From JALYUM01 sp036688685 (GTDB lineage Bacteria; Pseudomonadota; Gammaproteobacteria; Burkholderiales; Burkholderiaceae_D): a stretch of 64,000 nt of DNA. Made by a program: the position numbers and the translations under genes. Shown piece by piece: positions 46,666 to 55,079 of the stretch (the stretch's first letter is position 1; each line of letters starts with the position of its first letter). The notes beneath the pieces are model-generated. The model saw only the letters and a program-made list of their open reading frames with translations. It was not told where the DNA came from and made no database searches. The stretch is taken from contig NZ_JAQQPS010000020.1 of NCBI RefSeq assembly GCF_036688685.1, positions 1-64,000 on the forward strand, given 5' to 3'.

Positions 46666-47460
46666 ATGTGGGAGCTCATCCATAACAAGACCGACAGCGT
46701 TTTCACACCGCTCATGTCATTCGAGTTGAGCACCGGCCACAGTCAACCCGGCACCACCGTCGATTCCAGCCTGACGGACGCCCAGGCGCTGGTGCTCTGG
46801 GACAAGATGCTGTCCTCGCTGCGCGTGCGCCCCGTTGTGGCTGTCAAACCGGTCGCCGTCGCGCCCCCGCAAGTCGCTTTGGGCACCTGGGCGAAAGCCA
46901 ACGAAGTCTGTCCGCAGACTGGCTGGTGGGAATGCACGGACGGCGACAAGGGCATTGCCATCCTTGGCGGGCGCCAGCAGTATTACCGCGCGGGAGAAGC
47001 GATGGCACAGGCGATCCAGCTGATGCCGACGACGCCGTGGCAGCGGATGACCGGTCAACAGCCTACCTTCACCAGCAAGATTCCATCATCGTGGAAGCTC
47101 GTCAGCCGGCGCCAATCGCCACGCAGTGCATCGGCAGCAGCGCCACGGCAAGCGTCGATCGTGCCAATTGATGAGGGTGCCGGCGTGCCCGATGCACAGC
47201 ACGATGTAGCGCTACTGCCTGGTGCGATCGCCGGGAGCGGCATGACCTGTCCCGCCAGCGGCTGGTGGCGTTGCGTCGACGCACTCGCACTCGACAGTAC
47301 GCGCTGGTTTGAACGTGGCCAGATATTGCCGATGGCGACCATCCGACAACAATTGTCACTGCTGGAGCGGCTCAACGGCATGCCGGACGTCAGAAACCAA
47401 CCAGCCGCCTGGGAATTCGTCCGCCATGCCGATGCTGCGAAGGACAGCCAGGAACAATAG
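46666..47460 (+). CDS. C-terminal part of the immunity gene, after the amber stop
   Basis: 265 residues if begun at the ATG at 46666, same frame as 45772-46653. MWELIHNKTDSVFTPLMSFEL continues the immunity fold. Then come two copies of a Trp/Cys unit, CPQTGWWECTDGDKGIAILG (about residues 84-103) and CPASGWWRCVDALALDSTRW (about 195-214), each followed by a segment ending SWKLV or AWEFV. A weak AGGG about 10 bases before the ATG could allow reinitiation. May instead be a dead 3' fragment. Confidence 0.6.
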   Translation: MWELIHNKTDSVFTPLMSFELSTGHSQPGTTVDSSLTDAQALVLWDKMLSSLRVRPVVAVKPVAVAPPQVALGTWAKANEVCPQTGWWECTDGDKGIAILGGRQQYYRAGEAMAQAIQLMPTTPWQRMTGQQPTFTSKIPSSWKLVSRRQSPRSASAAAPRQASIVPIDEGAGVPDAQHDVALLPGAIAGSGMTCPASGWWRCVDALALDSTRWFERGQILPMATIRQQLSLLERLNGMPDVRNQPAAWEFVRHADAAKDSQEQ

Positions 47461-47542
47461 ACAGGGAGCGACAGCGCAGATAAGCTGGCTTAACAGGCGT
47501 CGCGTGAAACCGTATTCTCGCCACCAACACGAAAGGACCACC

Positions 47543-47809
47543 ATGCCCAACGTCATTCGACTCGGCGATCCAACCTCCCACGGCGGCAAGGTCATCTCCG
47601 CCGGTGCCAGCGACTACCTGGTGGACGGCATCGCCGTCGTGCGCGTGGACGACTTGTGCAGTTGTCCAATTCCGGGACATGGCGTCACCAAGGTGGTGGA
47701 AGGCGATGCCGACTACATCGTCGAGGGGAAACCGGTTGCGCTGGCGGGACACAAGACTGGCTGTGGCGCGCAGCTGATCTCGACGATCGGCGACTACGAC
47801 ATCGCCTGA
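47543..47809 (+). CDS. PAAR-domain tip protein
   Basis: 88 residues, PAAR only. MPNVIRLGDPTSHGGKVISAG, the central DLCSCPIPGH and end HKTGCGAQLISTIG hold the Zn-binding His/Cys set. It caps the VgrG spike as a sharp point. AAGGA stands 5 bases before the ATG. Last gene of the island, convergent with lgt. Confidence 0.9.
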   Translation: MPNVIRLGDPTSHGGKVISAGASDYLVDGIAVVRVDDLCSCPIPGHGVTKVVEGDADYIVEGKPVALAGHKTGCGAQLISTIGDYDIA

Positions 47810-47875
47810 CCATGCGTCGTGACAGCGCCAACGCAGAGCGCGACTCGATCCCCCGTTGTGCGCCGCGCACTGCAT

Positions 47876-48772
47876 TTACCTCGGCCGTCGCAGCAGCAGG
47901 GCGCCAGCAAGCCCCAGCACGATCAGCGTCACCGCAATCATCTGCGCCTGCGTCGCCATCACGCCCATCACATCGAGCACCGGATTGACCCGGATCTGCT
48001 CGACCAGCAAGCGCTCCACACCCGACAGGAGCATGTACACCGAGAACAGCCAGCCCATTTTGAAGGAATGGCGGCGCAAGGCCCACAGGATCGCAAAGCA
48101 GACCAGCGCCATCATGGTTTCGTACATTGGGGTCGGATACACGCCGGGCAGGGCGATGACTTCGCCGACGATATTGTTGTCGTAGGTCTGCGCCCAGAAC
48201 CAGGTCGGCAGCCAGGCCGGCTTCAAGGCCATATTCGCCGCAATGCCCCAGTCGCCGTCACCGGCCACCTGGCAGCCGATGCGCCCGACCGCGTAACCAA
48301 TCATCATGGCCGGCGCGGTTGCGTCGAGCAGCGGGCGCACCGGCAGCTGCCAGCGGCGCACGCAGTAGATGCCCGCCAGCGTGCCGAAAATCAGGCCACC
48401 GAAAATCGATAGTCCCGAGCGCGTAAAAATCAGCGATGCAGGATCGAGGATGAACTGCTCGCTGTGCTCGAGGATGTGGAAGATGCGCGCGCCCACGATG
48501 CCAGCAAACAGCACCACCATCGCGAAATCGGACACCACGTCCTGCGGCGGCACCGCCTTGTCGACCACGACACCCTGCGCATTTTTCTCGCGCACGCGCG
48601 CGGGACCAACCAGGCCCAGTTCATACATGCGTTTCAGTTCACGCTTCATGCAGTACGCCGCCACCACGACCGCGAGCGCGACGAACAGGCCGAACATCGG
48701 CATTGGCAGCGGGATGTCGACGCCGGTCAGGTCGCGCAGGAGATCACTTACAAACGGGTACGACATCGGCAT
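47876..48772 (-). CDS. lgt: Prolipoprotein diacylglyceryl transferase family protein, atypical subtype
   Basis: 298 residues with seven membrane segments. Lgt adds a diacylglyceryl group to the lipobox Cys of prolipoproteins at the inner membrane. The usual GRIANFINGE loop is here GRIGCQVAGDGDWG, as I recall from Bacteroidetes-like Lgt, and a 15-residue soluble insert follows (ALKPAWLPTWFWAQTYDNN). ARIFHILEH and SGLSIFGGLIFG match the family. A second, canonical lgt may exist elsewhere in the genome. Start ATG 48772; ATG 48766 also possible. Confidence 0.8.
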   Translation of the reverse strand: MPMSYPFVSDLLRDLTGVDIPLPMPMFGLFVALAVVVAAYCMKRELKRMYELGLVGPARVREKNAQGVVVDKAVPPQDVVSDFAMVVLFAGIVGARIFHILEHSEQFILDPASLIFTRSGLSIFGGLIFGTLAGIYCVRRWQLPVRPLLDATAPAMMIGYAVGRIGCQVAGDGDWGIAANMALKPAWLPTWFWAQTYDNNIVGEVIALPGVYPTPMYETMMALVCFAILWALRRHSFKMGWLFSVYMLLSGVERLLVEQIRVNPVLDVMGVMATQAQMIAVTLIVLGLAGALLLRRPR

Positions 48773-48810
48773 GGCCTCGGTGGTGAAAGGGAGGCAGAGT
48801 ATAACAGTTG

Positions 48811-49647
48811 CTACTCTTGCAGCAGCTGCGCCACGCGCGGCAAAATCAGTTCTGCCGACGCTTCCACCTTCAGGTCGATCAGGTCGTCCGCGCGGGTGAT
48901 TCCATGGTTGATGGCGGCGATCGGCTTGCCGCTGGCGGCAGCCAGGCGCGCGAAGCGAAAGCCCGAATACACCATCAGCGAGGACCCCACCACCAGCAGC
49001 GCGTCGGCATGGTCCATGCGCGCCAGCGCCTCGATGGTGCGCGGCGCCGGGATATTATCGCCAAAGAAAATCACGTCGGGCGTCAGCGTGCCGCCGCAGT
49101 GCAGGCAAAACGGTGCATGAAAATCGTCGAGCGCGTCCGGCTCGATGTGGGCGTCGCCATCCGGCGCAGGCTGGGCAAGGGCCGCAATCAGCGATGGATT
49201 CGCTTCGCTCATCACGGTCTGGATGAAGGCGCGCGAAAACGTCGACGCGCACGCCAGGCAGCGCACGGTGCGGATATTCCCGTGCAGTTCCAGAACAGAC
49301 AGGCTGCCGGCGCGCTGGTGCAGGCCGTCGACGTTTTGCGTCAGCACGCTGCCGATGCGCTGGCCTTGCTCCAGCGCCGCCAGCGCAACGTGGCCGGGGT
49401 TCGGCCGCGCCTGCGCCATGGTTGACCAGCCCACCATGCTGCGCGCCCAGTAGCGCCGCTGGACAGCGGCGGACTTGCGGAATTCGGGACCCTGAATCGG
49501 TTCGCGGCCGCGCCGCACGCCGTCACGGCCGCGGTAGTCGGGAATGCCGGAGGCGGTCGACAGGCCTGCGCCGGTAAGAACAAGGGTGTGTGGGTGGCGC
49601 GCTAAAAACTCAGCCAGCGCGGGCGCGCAATCGGGTTCGGAAGACAT
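48811..49647 (-). CDS. NAD-dependent protein deacylase, SIR2 family
   Basis: 278 residues. NAD site LVLTGAGLSTASGIPDYRG, catalytic QNVDGLHQRAG with active His in LELHGNIRTVRC, and a four-Cys Zn module CLAC...CLHC. It removes acyl groups from lysines with NAD consumption. It lies among NAD-related genes (nadB, pnuC) but not in an operon with them. Confidence 0.93.
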   Translation of the reverse strand: MSSEPDCAPALAEFLARHPHTLVLTGAGLSTASGIPDYRGRDGVRRGREPIQGPEFRKSAAVQRRYWARSMVGWSTMAQARPNPGHVALAALEQGQRIGSVLTQNVDGLHQRAGSLSVLELHGNIRTVRCLACASTFSRAFIQTVMSEANPSLIAALAQPAPDGDAHIEPDALDDFHAPFCLHCGGTLTPDVIFFGDNIPAPRTIEALARMDHADALLVVGSSLMVYSGFRFARLAAASGKPIAAINHGITRADDLIDLKVEASAELILPRVAQLLQE

Positions 49648-49662
49648 GGCTTATCCTAGCAC

Positions 49663-50562
49663 TCAGCGCGCCGACACGCCGATCCCGCCCACAATCAGCG
49701 CGAACGCCAGCAGGTGGTACAGGTGCGGCGGCTCGCCCAGAAACGCGGCCGACAGCAGGGCGGCGAACAGCGGCGTCAGGTTGACAAAAAACGCGCCGAC
49801 GGCCGGACCGGCTTTGGCGACGCCCGCACCCCAGCAGCGAAACGCCAGCACGGCCGGACCGAGCGCGACAAACGCCAGCGCCGCCCACACCGCCGGGCTC
49901 CACGAGATCGGCCGCGGCGCGCCGACGCTCCACTCGACGGCCGTGAATGCGCCTGAGAACAGCACGCCGTACAGCACCTGAACCAGCAGGAACGCGGCCC
50001 AGTCGGCGCGCAGCGCGGGCACGTCTTTTTTTTGCATCAGCAGCCAGCTGTAGAACGACCAGGCAATCGTCGCCAGGATCATGTACAGGTCGCCTATCAC
50101 GAGGCGCAGGGCGGCCAGCTGCTGCCAGTCGCCGCGGCTCAGCACCACCAGCACGCCAAAGATCGACAGCGCGGCGCCGGCCGCTTGCCAGGCGCGCAGC
50201 GGCACCCCGAAGAACAGGCGCCCGACCAGCATCATCCAGACCGGCAGCCCGGCCGCCACCAGTGTCACATTGATCGGCGTCGAGCTTTGCAGCGCCAGGT
50301 ACTGGAAGGAGTTATACAGGCCGATGCCAAACAGGCCGAGCAGGGCGTAGCGGCGCCAGTGCAGCAGCGCACCGCTGCCGGCAGCAAATGCCGCGCGTCC
50401 CAGTGGCAGCAGGATCAGCAGGGCCAGCGACCAGCGCAGCAAATTGAGGGTCATCGGCGGCACGGCGTCCTTCACCAGGCGCCCGACTACCGCGTTCCCG
50501 GCCCACATCAACGGCGGGACAGTCAGCAGCAGCGCCGTGGGAAAAGTCAGGCGGCGCTGCAT
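49663..50562 (-). CDS. EamA/DMT-family transporter
   Basis: 299 residues with ten membrane helices in two EamA repeats (PLMWAGNAVVGRLVKDAVPPMTLNLLRWSLALLIL, and a second from about 150). Probably an exporter of amino acids or metabolites. The start at 50562 is followed upstream by two REP elements. The substrate is unknown. Confidence 0.9.
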   Translation of the reverse strand: MQRRLTFPTALLLTVPPLMWAGNAVVGRLVKDAVPPMTLNLLRWSLALLILLPLGRAAFAAGSGALLHWRRYALLGLFGIGLYNSFQYLALQSSTPINVTLVAAGLPVWMMLVGRLFFGVPLRAWQAAGAALSIFGVLVVLSRGDWQQLAALRLVIGDLYMILATIAWSFYSWLLMQKKDVPALRADWAAFLLVQVLYGVLFSGAFTAVEWSVGAPRPISWSPAVWAALAFVALGPAVLAFRCWGAGVAKAGPAVGAFFVNLTPLFAALLSAAFLGEPPHLYHLLAFALIVGGIGVSAR

Positions 50563-50597
50563 GTGCTAACGACACCCGTAAAACTGTCACACGTAAA

Positions 50598-50703
50598 ACC
50601 GTCACCCCGATGAAAATCGGGGCCCATGCTGACGTCGTATTCGCGCGGCTCAGGCGGCTTCGGCGACGCAGCATGGGTCCCGGCGTGCGCCGGGATGACG
50701 GTT
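50598..50703. repeat. Inverted pair of REP-like palindromes (REPIN geometry)
   Basis: Unit 1 at 50598-50630 reads as AGCATGGGCCCCGATTTTCA then TCGGGGTGACGGTT on the minus strand. Unit 2 at 50671-50703 reads GCATGGGTCCCGGCGTGCGC then CGGGATGACGGTT on the plus strand. The units share the ends GCATGGG and TGACGGTT and face each other 40 bases apart, in the gap between the EamA and nadB genes. Confidence 0.7.
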
Positions 50704-50732
50704 TCAGGGGCAGCGCTGAACGCAGGCACCAT

Positions 50733-52361
50733 TTAACGCCGCGGCGGCGTCAGCACGCTCGGTAACGCCTTCGGCAGCGTCTCCGGATAGTCGCGCGAAT
50801 AATGCAGGCCGCGGCTCTCGTTGCGCGACAGCGCGCTGGTGACAATCAGCGCGGCCACGTCGACCAGGTTACGCAACTCCAGCAAATCGTGCGTGATGCG
50901 GAAGTTGCGGTAGTACTCGTCGATCTCTTCCTTGAGCAATTTGATGCGGTGCTGCGCGCGTTCCAGCCGTTTCGTGGTGCGCACGATGCCGACGTAGTTC
51001 CACATGAAGCGGCGCAGCTCGTCCCAGTTGTGGGCGATCACCACTTCTTCGTCGGCATTGGTGACGCGGCTCTCGTCCCAAGCCGGCAAAGCAGGCGTAC
51101 CCTGCGCCGGCGTCGCTTCGATCTGGTAGGCGCACGCGCGCCCGATCACCAGGCACTCGAGCAGCGAATTGCTGGCCAGGCGGTTGGCGCCGTGCAGGCC
51201 GGTGCAGGCTGTCTCGCCCACCGCGTACAGCCCGGGAATATCGGTCCGCCCGGTCAGGTCGGTCACCACGCCGCCGCAGGTGAAGTGCACGGCTGGCACG
51301 ACCGGAATCGGTTCGCGGCTGATGTCGATGCCCAGTTCGAGGCACTTGGCGTAGATGGTCGGGAAGTGCTCCATCAGGAATTCCAGGCTCTTGTGGCTGA
51401 TGTCGAGGTGGACGTAATCGAGGCCGCGCTTTTTCATTTCGAAGTCGATGGCGCGCGCAACCACGTCGCGCGGCGCCAGTTCGCCGCGCGCGTCGTGGGC
51501 CGGCATGAAGCGCGTGCCGCCAGCGGCGCCGGCTTCCGGCGGCAGTTTCAACAGGCCGCCTTCGCCGCGGATCGCTTCCGTGATCAGGAACGATTTCGCA
51601 TACGGGTGATACAGGCAGGTCGGGTGGAACTGCATGAATTCCATGTTCGAGACGCGGCAGCCGGCGCGCCACGCCATGGCGATGCCGTCGCCGGTGGCCG
51701 TGTCCGGATTGGTGGTGTACAGATAGACCTTGCCGGCGCCACCGGTGGCGAGCACCGTGTGCTCGGCCTCGAAGGTCAGGACGTTGCCGGTCTTTTCATC
51801 CTGAACGTACAGGCCGTAGCAGCGCGGCTGGCCGACCAGGGGCGCCGTGTGGCCATGCACGGCTGTGGCGCCCAGTTTGTCGGAGGTGATGACGTCGATC
51901 GCGCAGTGATGTTCGAACACCGTGATGTTCGGATGCGCGCGCACCTTTTGTTCGAGTGTGACCTGGACCGCGTGGCCGGTGGCGTCGGCGGCGTGGATGA
52001 TACGGCGCTGGCTATGGCCGCCTTCGCGGGTCAGGTGAAAACCCAGTTCCGCGGTGGCATCGCGCGTAAACGGCACGCCCTGGTCGATCAGCCAGTCGAT
52101 TGCCTCGCGCCCGTGTTCGACAATGTAGCGGGTGGCCGCTTCGTCGCACAGGCCACCGCCGGCGACCAGCGTGTCGGCGATGTGCTGGTCGTGGCTGTCG
52201 CCGGAATCGAGCACGGCGGCGATGCCGCCCTGCGCCCAGTTGCTGGCGCCATCCTGCAGCGCGCGTTTCGAAATGATGGCGACCTTGCGGGTCTCGGCCA
52301 GGTGCAGTGCAACCGACAGGCCGGCCAGGCCACTGCCGACGATAGCGACGTCAAATTTCAT
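50733..52361 (-). CDS. nadB: L-aspartate oxidase
   Basis: Oxidises L-aspartate to iminoaspartate with FAD, the first step of NAD synthesis. 542 residues. FAD-binding VAIVGSGLAGLSVALHLAE at the N-terminus, GGIAAVL and ATGGAGKVYLYTTNPDTATGDGIAMAWRAG, and the substrate segment HFTCGGVVTDLTGRTDIPGLYAVGE. Its partners nadA-nadC lie 14 kb away. An FNR-type box is 84 bases upstream, relevant because the enzyme can use fumarate when oxygen is short. Confidence 0.97.
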   Translation of the reverse strand: MKFDVAIVGSGLAGLSVALHLAETRKVAIISKRALQDGASNWAQGGIAAVLDSGDSHDQHIADTLVAGGGLCDEAATRYIVEHGREAIDWLIDQGVPFTRDATAELGFHLTREGGHSQRRIIHAADATGHAVQVTLEQKVRAHPNITVFEHHCAIDVITSDKLGATAVHGHTAPLVGQPRCYGLYVQDEKTGNVLTFEAEHTVLATGGAGKVYLYTTNPDTATGDGIAMAWRAGCRVSNMEFMQFHPTCLYHPYAKSFLITEAIRGEGGLLKLPPEAGAAGGTRFMPAHDARGELAPRDVVARAIDFEMKKRGLDYVHLDISHKSLEFLMEHFPTIYAKCLELGIDISREPIPVVPAVHFTCGGVVTDLTGRTDIPGLYAVGETACTGLHGANRLASNSLLECLVIGRACAYQIEATPAQGTPALPAWDESRVTNADEEVVIAHNWDELRRFMWNYVGIVRTTKRLERAQHRIKLLKEEIDEYYRNFRITHDLLELRNLVDVAALIVTSALSRNESRGLHYSRDYPETLPKALPSVLTPPRR

Positions 52362-52444
52362 GGGTCATGTTCAATTGATACGGGTAGCGCCACTATAGAC
52401 CATTTGCCCGCCGCTGTCGTATTGGCCCCGGTTCAACAAACCAA

Positions 52445-52458
52445 TTGACGCGCATCAA
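52445..52458 (+). promoter_or_regulatory. FNR-type box
   Basis: TTGACGCGCATCAA, matching TTGAY-N4-ATCAA at every fixed position. Centre 52451.5, about 130 bases before the asparagine-synthetase-like ATG. A class II start would fall near 52493, with AATCAT at 52481-52486 as a possible -10. It may also act on nadB, divergent. Confidence 0.6.
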
Positions 52459-52581
52459 TGAGTTGGGGCCGCTTGTCCTGAATCATGCACCTTTACGCAA
52501 CGTGCGGGAGTCGAACATGGCGCAAGCGGTGAAGCGAGCAATTCTCAGGACCAGCGCGGCGACGCCATGGCAGGCGCGCTC

Positions 52582-54420
52582 ATGAGCGGCTTATGCGGCT
52601 GGTTTGCCGCGCAGCCCGCCCCGATTGCCATCGAACGCATGGCGTCCCCCATCGGCCGCTTCGAACGCACCCCCTTGAAAAGTGCGGCGAGCGGTCGCGC
52701 GGCCGTGGCGCTGTCGGGCAGCATCGACCACACCAGCCTGTTTCATGAAGATGGCCTGATCGTGGCCCTGTGGGGCAGCCCCGGCCAGCAGGCCAGTTTG
52801 CTGGCGCAGCGCTGGCGCAGCCACGGGGCGCATGCCTGTGCGGCGCTGGCCGGCCACTTCGCCTTTGCCATTCTCGACGAGTGCGCCGGCGAAGCGCTGC
52901 TGGCAGTCGACCGGTTCGCCACCCGGCCTCTGTATTTCCATGCCTGCAGCGGATCCGGCGACCTGCTGTTCGCCAGTTCGCAGGATGCGCTGCTGCGCCA
53001 TCCGCTGGCCGGACGCACGGCGTCTGCGCCAAGTCTGTACACCTACCTGGTGCTGGGCAGCATGGGCGGCAGCGCCTGGGAGGGGCAGCAACAGCTCGGC
53101 CCCGGCGAATGCCTGCACCTGCGCGGCGGGCGCGCCGTGCGCCATACGTGGTGGCGCATGCGCTTTCACGAACACGGCACTGGCAGCCGCCAGGACCTCG
53201 AGGCCGCGCTGCAGGCGGGCGCGCGCCAGGCCCAGGGCGAGCCACGTGCGGGCGTCATGCTCAGTGGCGGCGCGGGCAGTGCCGCCCTGGCCGCGCAGCT
53301 GCAGGCACCGGGCACGGCGCCGCCGGCGACGTTCTCCGTGGTGTATGCGAACGGGCCGCACGCACCCGCCGCGAATCCGGCGCGCCAGGCGGCGCAACTG
53401 CTGGCCAGCCGCCACCACGAACAAGTGGTGCGCCCGGCCGACGTGGTCGACGCGATCCCGAAACTGGCGGCCCTGTCCGATACGCCGTGCGGCGCCACCA
53501 GCGCGGTGGCGCATCATTATTGCGGTGCGCTGGCACGCGCCCAGGGCGTGCTGCGCCTGGCCAACGGCGCCGGGGTGCGCGAGCTGTTCGGCGCCGGCCC
53601 CTTGTCCGTGCAACAGCGCCACTGGGCCCGCTACGCCGCCTTGCCGGCAGCGCTGCGCGAACTGGTGCTCGAGCCCTTGCTGGTGCACCTGCACGCGACG
53701 GCGCTGGCCGACCAGGCGCGGCGCGACGTGCCGGCGCGGATCGTACACGCCAGTGCGTTCGGCGCGGCCCACGCGGCGCCCATGCTGGCCCCTGAGTTTC
53801 GCGCGCAGATCGATCCGGGCGCGCCGCTGGCGGCCTTGCGCCAGCTCTGGTGGGGCGCCCAGTGCCGCAGCGACACCAACCGCACGATCGCGCTCGACCT
53901 GCGTTTGAGCTTGCCGGCGCGGCTGGCGGCCAGCCAGCTGGGGTGCGCGCTGGCTGGCGTCGACGTGGCCTATCCGTGGCTGGAGGAAACCGTGGTCGCC
54001 GCCGCCGCCCAGCTGGCACCGCACGGGAAGCTTCCTGGCCGGGCGGCGCCCCATGCCCGTGCCCTTCGCGCGCTGTTGCCCGGCCCCCTGGCGCGGCGCA
54101 CCGCGCGCGCCACGCTGCCGCTGGTCGCCTGGCTGCAGGCCGACCCTGACCTGCGCGCGTTGGCCTTCGACAGCTTGCACGACCTGCGACGACGTCATAT
54201 CGTTGCCGACAGTGTCATCGATGGCCTGTTGTCGACCTCGATGGCGGCGCCCGGACCCGGCTTCGGCAATATGGTGTGGCGCCTGATGATGCTGGAGCAG
54301 TGGTTCCTGTACCGGGCGCCGCACGTGCTGCTTGGCACCTCGGCCCCGCTGACTGCGTCGACCGCGCCAGTGCAGGCCTGTCCCGCCGATGAACCGGCGC
54401 CGGCAGGGCAGGCAATATAA
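52582..54420 (+). CDS. Asparagine-synthetase-B-like protein with degenerate PP-loop
   Basis: 612 residues. The N-terminal part has the glutaminase fold of AsnB: SGLCGWF, then GHFAFAILDECAGEALLAVDRFATRPLYFH. Cys is at position 5 and not 2, so it is not an N-terminal nucleophile after Met removal. The C-terminal part should hold the ATP site SGGxDS; here it is SGGAGS (228-233), with the Asp replaced by Gly. The later K-x-GF motif is also lost (RATLPLVAWL). Either the enzyme is inactive or it has a different role. The start at 52582 is chosen by homology; 52567 is the alternative. Confidence 0.8.
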   Translation: MSGLCGWFAAQPAPIAIERMASPIGRFERTPLKSAASGRAAVALSGSIDHTSLFHEDGLIVALWGSPGQQASLLAQRWRSHGAHACAALAGHFAFAILDECAGEALLAVDRFATRPLYFHACSGSGDLLFASSQDALLRHPLAGRTASAPSLYTYLVLGSMGGSAWEGQQQLGPGECLHLRGGRAVRHTWWRMRFHEHGTGSRQDLEAALQAGARQAQGEPRAGVMLSGGAGSAALAAQLQAPGTAPPATFSVVYANGPHAPAANPARQAAQLLASRHHEQVVRPADVVDAIPKLAALSDTPCGATSAVAHHYCGALARAQGVLRLANGAGVRELFGAGPLSVQQRHWARYAALPAALRELVLEPLLVHLHATALADQARRDVPARIVHASAFGAAHAAPMLAPEFRAQIDPGAPLAALRQLWWGAQCRSDTNRTIALDLRLSLPARLAASQLGCALAGVDVAYPWLEETVVAAAAQLAPHGKLPGRAAPHARALRALLPGPLARRTARATLPLVAWLQADPDLRALAFDSLHDLRRRHIVADSVIDGLLSTSMAAPGPGFGNMVWRLMMLEQWFLYRAPHVLLGTSAPLTASTAPVQACPADEPAPAGQAI

Positions 54421-54517
54421 GTCGCTACGGCATGGCGCATTCTGTTCGGCCCCGCACAAAGCGCGCGCCGCTTGTCGGTTACGCTGGCGTTATTCATCCA
54501 TCAATAAGGACGCCATC

Positions 54518-55015
54518 ATGACAAGCACCAATTCCACCCAGGTCGCCGCCCTCAAGGACAAGATCGACGCGCTGCGTTTCGCCATGTTCACCACCACCAG
54601 TGCCGACGGCCATCTGCTGAGCCATCCAATGACCAAGCAGGAAATCGATGCCGAAGGCGGTATCTGGTTTTATACCTCGACCAATGCGGAGCTGTGGGAA
54701 AACATCGGCGCGCAGCCGGAAGTGAACATCAGCTTTGCCCAGCCCGATGACAGCCTGTATGTATCAGTCAGTGGCGTCGCCCAGCGCGTCGTGGACCGGG
54801 CCCGGATCAAGGAAATGTGGAATCCGATGGTGCAGGCATGGTTCCCGGCCGGGCCGGACGACCCGCATGTCGTGCTGGTGCGCGTCGACCCGCACGGCGC
54901 CGAATTCTGGGATTCGAACGACAGTAAGATGGTGCGCTTCTTTGCCATGGCGAAAGCCGCCGTCACCGGCAGCACGCCGGACATGGATAACCAGCACGGC
55001 ACCATCGCGCTGTAA
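54518..55015 (+). CDS. PNPOx-fold general stress protein 26-like
   Basis: 165 residues of split-barrel flavin-binding fold (KIDALRFAMFTTTSADGHLLSHPM, IWFYTSTNAELWENIGAQPEVNISFAQ, FWDSNDSKMVRFFAMAKAAVTG). Likely binds FMN or FAD and protects against stress, as general stress protein 26 does. AAGGA lies 7 bases before the ATG, which is why 54518 is chosen. About 100 bases after the asparagine synthetase-like gene, perhaps the same transcript. Confidence 0.85.
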   Translation: MTSTNSTQVAALKDKIDALRFAMFTTTSADGHLLSHPMTKQEIDAEGGIWFYTSTNAELWENIGAQPEVNISFAQPDDSLYVSVSGVAQRVVDRARIKEMWNPMVQAWFPAGPDDPHVVLVRVDPHGAEFWDSNDSKMVRFFAMAKAAVTGSTPDMDNQHGTIAL

Positions 55016-55079
55016 TCTGTTGCACTGACGCGGCGGCCTGGCGTACATTGCTACTTTCTACAGAATGGGCAGGGCGCAG

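Noticed and set aside
50802..52448. 548-codon plus-strand frame opposite nadB
   Set aside because: nadB is unmistakable on the other strand; the frame has no recognisable motif.
52591..54459. 622-codon minus-strand frame opposite the AsnB-like gene
   Set aside because: Rich in Arg/Gln/Ala without any fold marks; the plus-strand frame has the family motifs.
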